Source: Polaromonas sp. (lineage in GTDB: Bacteria; Pseudomonadota; Gammaproteobacteria; Burkholderiales; Burkholderiaceae_C). From it: 58,701 nucleotides of DNA. The DNA lies in assembly GCA_021153985.1 (NCBI GenBank), contig JAJKJM010000151.1, forward strand, positions 1 through 58,701, read 5' to 3'. Shown here piece after piece: positions 56,879-58,701 of the stretch (positions are counted from its first letter, which is position 1; the number at the start of each line of letters is the position of its first letter). A program made the translations under genes and the position numbers. Below the pieces are notes generated by a model, which saw only the letters and a list, made by a program, of their open reading frames with translations, ran no database searches and was not told the DNA's origin.

Positions 56879-57538
56879 ATGGCGAAAAAAGCGCCGCGGC
56901 GCACGGCAGAGCGGATCCTGGAGGTCACCCTGGACCTCTTCAACCGCTTTGGCGAGCCCAATGTGTCAACCACGCTGATCTCTGCCGAGCTCAGCATCAG
57001 CCCCGGCAACCTCTACTACCACTACCCGGCCAAAGACGAGCTCATCAACTCGCTGTTTGACCGCTATGAAAAATCCCTCAGCGAGCTGCTCAACGCCAGC
57101 GACGGCGTGCGTGATGTAGAAGACGCCTGGTTTTTCATGCACACGCTGTTCGAGCTGATCTGGCAGTACCGCTTCCTGTACCGCGACCTCAATGATCTGC
57201 TGAGCAAAAATCGCCGGCTGGAAACACATTTCCAGTGGGTGCTCAAAAACAAGACGCGCGCCGTCAAGGGCCTGCTCGACGGCATGAGCCGCGCCGGCGC
57301 CATGACGATTGATTCACGCGAAGTCGAAGCTACCGCCACCAGCATGGTGGTGGTGCTCACCTACTGGCTCAGCTTTGAGTACGTGCGCGACCCGCGCAAC
57401 GCGCTGGAGCCGGCCAATGCGCAGGCAGCGCTACTGCGCGGGGCGCACCATGTGCTGAATCTGCTGATTCCTTACCTGGAACAGGGCCAGCGCGCTCATT
57501 TGCAGGCCTTGGTAGGCGCTTACAGCAACCCGGCCTGA
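56879..57538 (+). CDS. TetR-family transcriptional regulator
   Basis: The 219-residue protein has an N-terminal helix-turn-helix (ILEVTLDLFNRFGEPNVSTTLISAELSISPGNLYYHYPAK, residues 15-54) and a helical ligand domain (FELIWQYRFLYRDLNDLLSKN and later helices). The HTH core GNLYYHY is typical of TetR. It sits between the patatin gene and the TPR-like gene, with 127 bases upstream for its promoter. It may control nearby lipid-related genes, but no operator is evident. Confidence 0.87.
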   Translation: MAKKAPRRTAERILEVTLDLFNRFGEPNVSTTLISAELSISPGNLYYHYPAKDELINSLFDRYEKSLSELLNASDGVRDVEDAWFFMHTLFELIWQYRFLYRDLNDLLSKNRRLETHFQWVLKNKTRAVKGLLDGMSRAGAMTIDSREVEATATSMVVVLTYWLSFEYVRDPRNALEPANAQAALLRGAHHVLNLLIPYLEQGQRAHLQALVGAYSNPA

Positions 57539-57597
57539 AATCCGTCACATCGCCATCATCAACAACACCAACAATTCTTATTTAGGAGACAACAAAA

Positions 57598-58371
57598 ATG
57601 GCCAAATGGACTGCCTTTCCCCATGCCGGCGACTACACATTTGATGCCGCCAGCCTGAAAAAGAGCTGGGCCCGCCTGCACCAGGGCGATTGCGAGCCCC
57701 TGCCCAAAGATACGGACGTGCTGCAGGCCTGGATCCTGTTTCACAACGGCGAGTACCAGAAGGCCTTTGATGCCGGCGTCAAAGCCGGCGGCGACGGCAT
57801 CACCGTGGCCAACAAGGCCGCCAGCATGTACGCCACCTACCTGGAAACCAAAGAGAAAAACAAGCTCGACCTCTTCATGGAAGTCGCGGCCCGCGCCGAA
57901 GCCCAGCAAAAGGATGACCCGAAAAACGCCAACGCCTGGTACTGGCAGGCCTATGCCCTCGGCCGCTACAGCCAGGGCATCAGCGTCGCCAAGGCGCTCG
58001 CACAAGGCCTGGGAACCAAGGTCAAGAACGCGCTGGAGCAGGCCATCAAGCTGTCACCCAAACACGCCGACGCACACATCGCACTGGCGGCCTTTCACGC
58101 CGAAGTGATCGACAAGGTCGGTTCCCTGATCGGCGGCATGACCTACGGCGCCAAAAAAGACATCGGCTTGGCGCTCTACAAAGACGCCCTGAAGCTGCAC
58201 CCCAACTCCGCCATCGGCATGATCGAATACGCCAACGGCATGGTCATGCTGGAAGGCGACAAGAAAATGAAAGAGGCTACCAAGCTATACGAGCAGGCTG
58301 CTGCCAGCAAGCCGCTGGATGCGACGGAGCGGCTGGATGTGGAGATGGCCAAAGCTGAATTGGAAGACTGA
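57598..58371 (+). CDS. TPR-like protein of unknown function
   Basis: The 257-residue protein starts after a clear TAGGAGAC ribosome site. It has helical repeats with TPR character: ALEQAIKLSPKHADAHIALAAFHAEV, ALYKDALKLHPNSAIGMIEYANG and EATKLYEQAAASKP, plus an N-terminal region with YTFDAASLKKSWARLH. There is no signal peptide or membrane segment, so it is probably cytoplasmic. I do not recognise the family or a catalytic motif; TPR repeats usually mediate protein binding. The gene lies 59 bases after the TetR gene and may be cotranscribed. Confidence 0.75.
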   Translation: MAKWTAFPHAGDYTFDAASLKKSWARLHQGDCEPLPKDTDVLQAWILFHNGEYQKAFDAGVKAGGDGITVANKAASMYATYLETKEKNKLDLFMEVAARAEAQQKDDPKNANAWYWQAYALGRYSQGISVAKALAQGLGTKVKNALEQAIKLSPKHADAHIALAAFHAEVIDKVGSLIGGMTYGAKKDIGLALYKDALKLHPNSAIGMIEYANGMVMLEGDKKMKEATKLYEQAAASKPLDATERLDVEMAKAELED

Positions 58372-58408
58372 GGTTTTCGCCGCTCCTGCTGGTGCAGGAC
58401 CAAAACAA

Positions 58409-58436
58409 ACAAGGACTCGCCATGGCGAGTCCTTGT
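58409..58436 (+). terminator. Perfect 28-base palindrome, probable terminator
   Basis: Bases 58409-58436 are a perfect palindrome (ACAAGGACTCGCCA with its reverse complement) that folds into a stem of up to about 12 pairs, 37 bases after the TPR-like gene. Only a weak T-rich stretch (TTGTATTG) follows, so termination is likely but not certain. Perfect symmetry would also allow a dimeric protein-binding site. Confidence 0.65.
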
Positions 58437-58461
58437 TGTATTGAGGTTTGGTATTTGTCTT

Positions 58462-58701
58462 TAATCCCCGCTCCCGATTGGCCCTTCTGGATGCGCCGAG
58501 GAGCGCAGGTTCAGGCGGATCAGGGATCGCGTTGTTTGAGCCGAAGGCGAGTTTAGCGAGACCCCGCCTGAGCCGAGCACCGCAGGTTGCCCCGGAGCGC
58601 AGCGCAGGGGACGCAGCAAGTAGGGTCGCCTTTCTTTTGCTTACTTTTCTTTGGCGAAGCAAAGAAAAGTGAGTTGCATGCCGGGCAACCCCCGGCCAGC
58701 A
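58462..58701. repeat. Dispersed GC-rich intergenic repeat (Comamonadaceae type), truncated by the window end
   Basis: This stretch has no coding character. It contains GAGCGCAGCGCAGGGG-type blocks and ends in a near-perfect inverted repeat, CTTACTTTTCTTTG (58640-58653) with CAAAGAAAAGTGAG (58660-58673), around a GCGAAG loop. I recognise the same order of elements from intergenic repeats common in Comamonadaceae genomes, but cannot confirm copy number here. It explains the remainder of the gene-free window end. Confidence 0.6.

Overview
The window looks like a chromosomal segment of a high-GC betaproteobacterium of the order Burkholderiales, most likely family Comamonadaceae (Polaromonas, Rhodoferax or Variovorax type). 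I infer this from codon and GC style, a slmA-like gene close to argB, a phasin gene, and dispersed intergenic repeats of a kind I associate with that family. No genome comparison was possible. Most of the window (about 8.8 to 52.5 kb) is one very large surface-glycan (O-antigen or capsule) locus, flanked by ordinary genes.

Left flank (1-8.8 kb): the tail of an unidentified gene; a polar amino-acid type ABC transporter (two permeases and an ATPase) followed by a mannonate-dehydratase-like enolase-superfamily gene; a SlmA/TetR gene; a two-component system; argB; and an NDUFA9-like atypical SDR.

Glycan block A (8.8-22.7 kb, all minus strand) carries the assembly genes: a GT2 glycosyltransferase fused to a WbpV-like sugar-nucleotide reductase/epimerase, a serine-acetyltransferase-like enzyme, a Wzx flippase, two Wzy/ligase-type polytopic proteins, four further glycosyltransferases including an alpha-1,2-fucosyltransferase (GT11), and two epimerase-like SDRs. 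A divergent acyltransferase-3 gene separates it from block B.

Glycan block B (24-46 kb, all minus strand) looks like one operon of about 21 genes that starts with a small MarR-type EPS regulator. It encodes GDP-L-fucose synthesis (manC, gmd, fcl), an ABC exporter/flippase, and pseudaminic acid synthesis (pseB, pseC, a PseG-GNAT fusion, pseI, and an SpsF-type cytidylyltransferase fused to an aminotransferase). A PseA/HisH/HisF amidination trio follows the Campylobacter and Pseudomonas acetamidino-sugar model. The AT-richer far end holds a CDP-alcohol phosphatidyltransferase, a methyltransferase, a capsule-type transferase, a LicD-like gene and a DUF5672 gene, which together suggest further phospho-alcohol or other decorations.

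Block C (46.1-52.5 kb): a 430-bp divergent regulatory region, the initiating phosphoglycosyl transferase, a large WbpM/CapD-type UDP-HexNAc 4,6-dehydratase, and a converging rfbBDAC operon for dTDP-L-rhamnose. The predicted surface polymer would start on a 6-deoxy-HexNAc and could contain rhamnose, fucose and an amidinated pseudaminic acid.

Right flank (52.6-58.7 kb): a two-domain fatty acyl-CoA reductase-like SDR, a phasin with a Lys/Ala-rich tail, a patatin-like lipase, a TetR regulator and a TPR-like protein, suggesting storage-lipid metabolism. The window ends in a dispersed intergenic repeat. No tRNA, rRNA, CRISPR array or insertion sequence was recognised.
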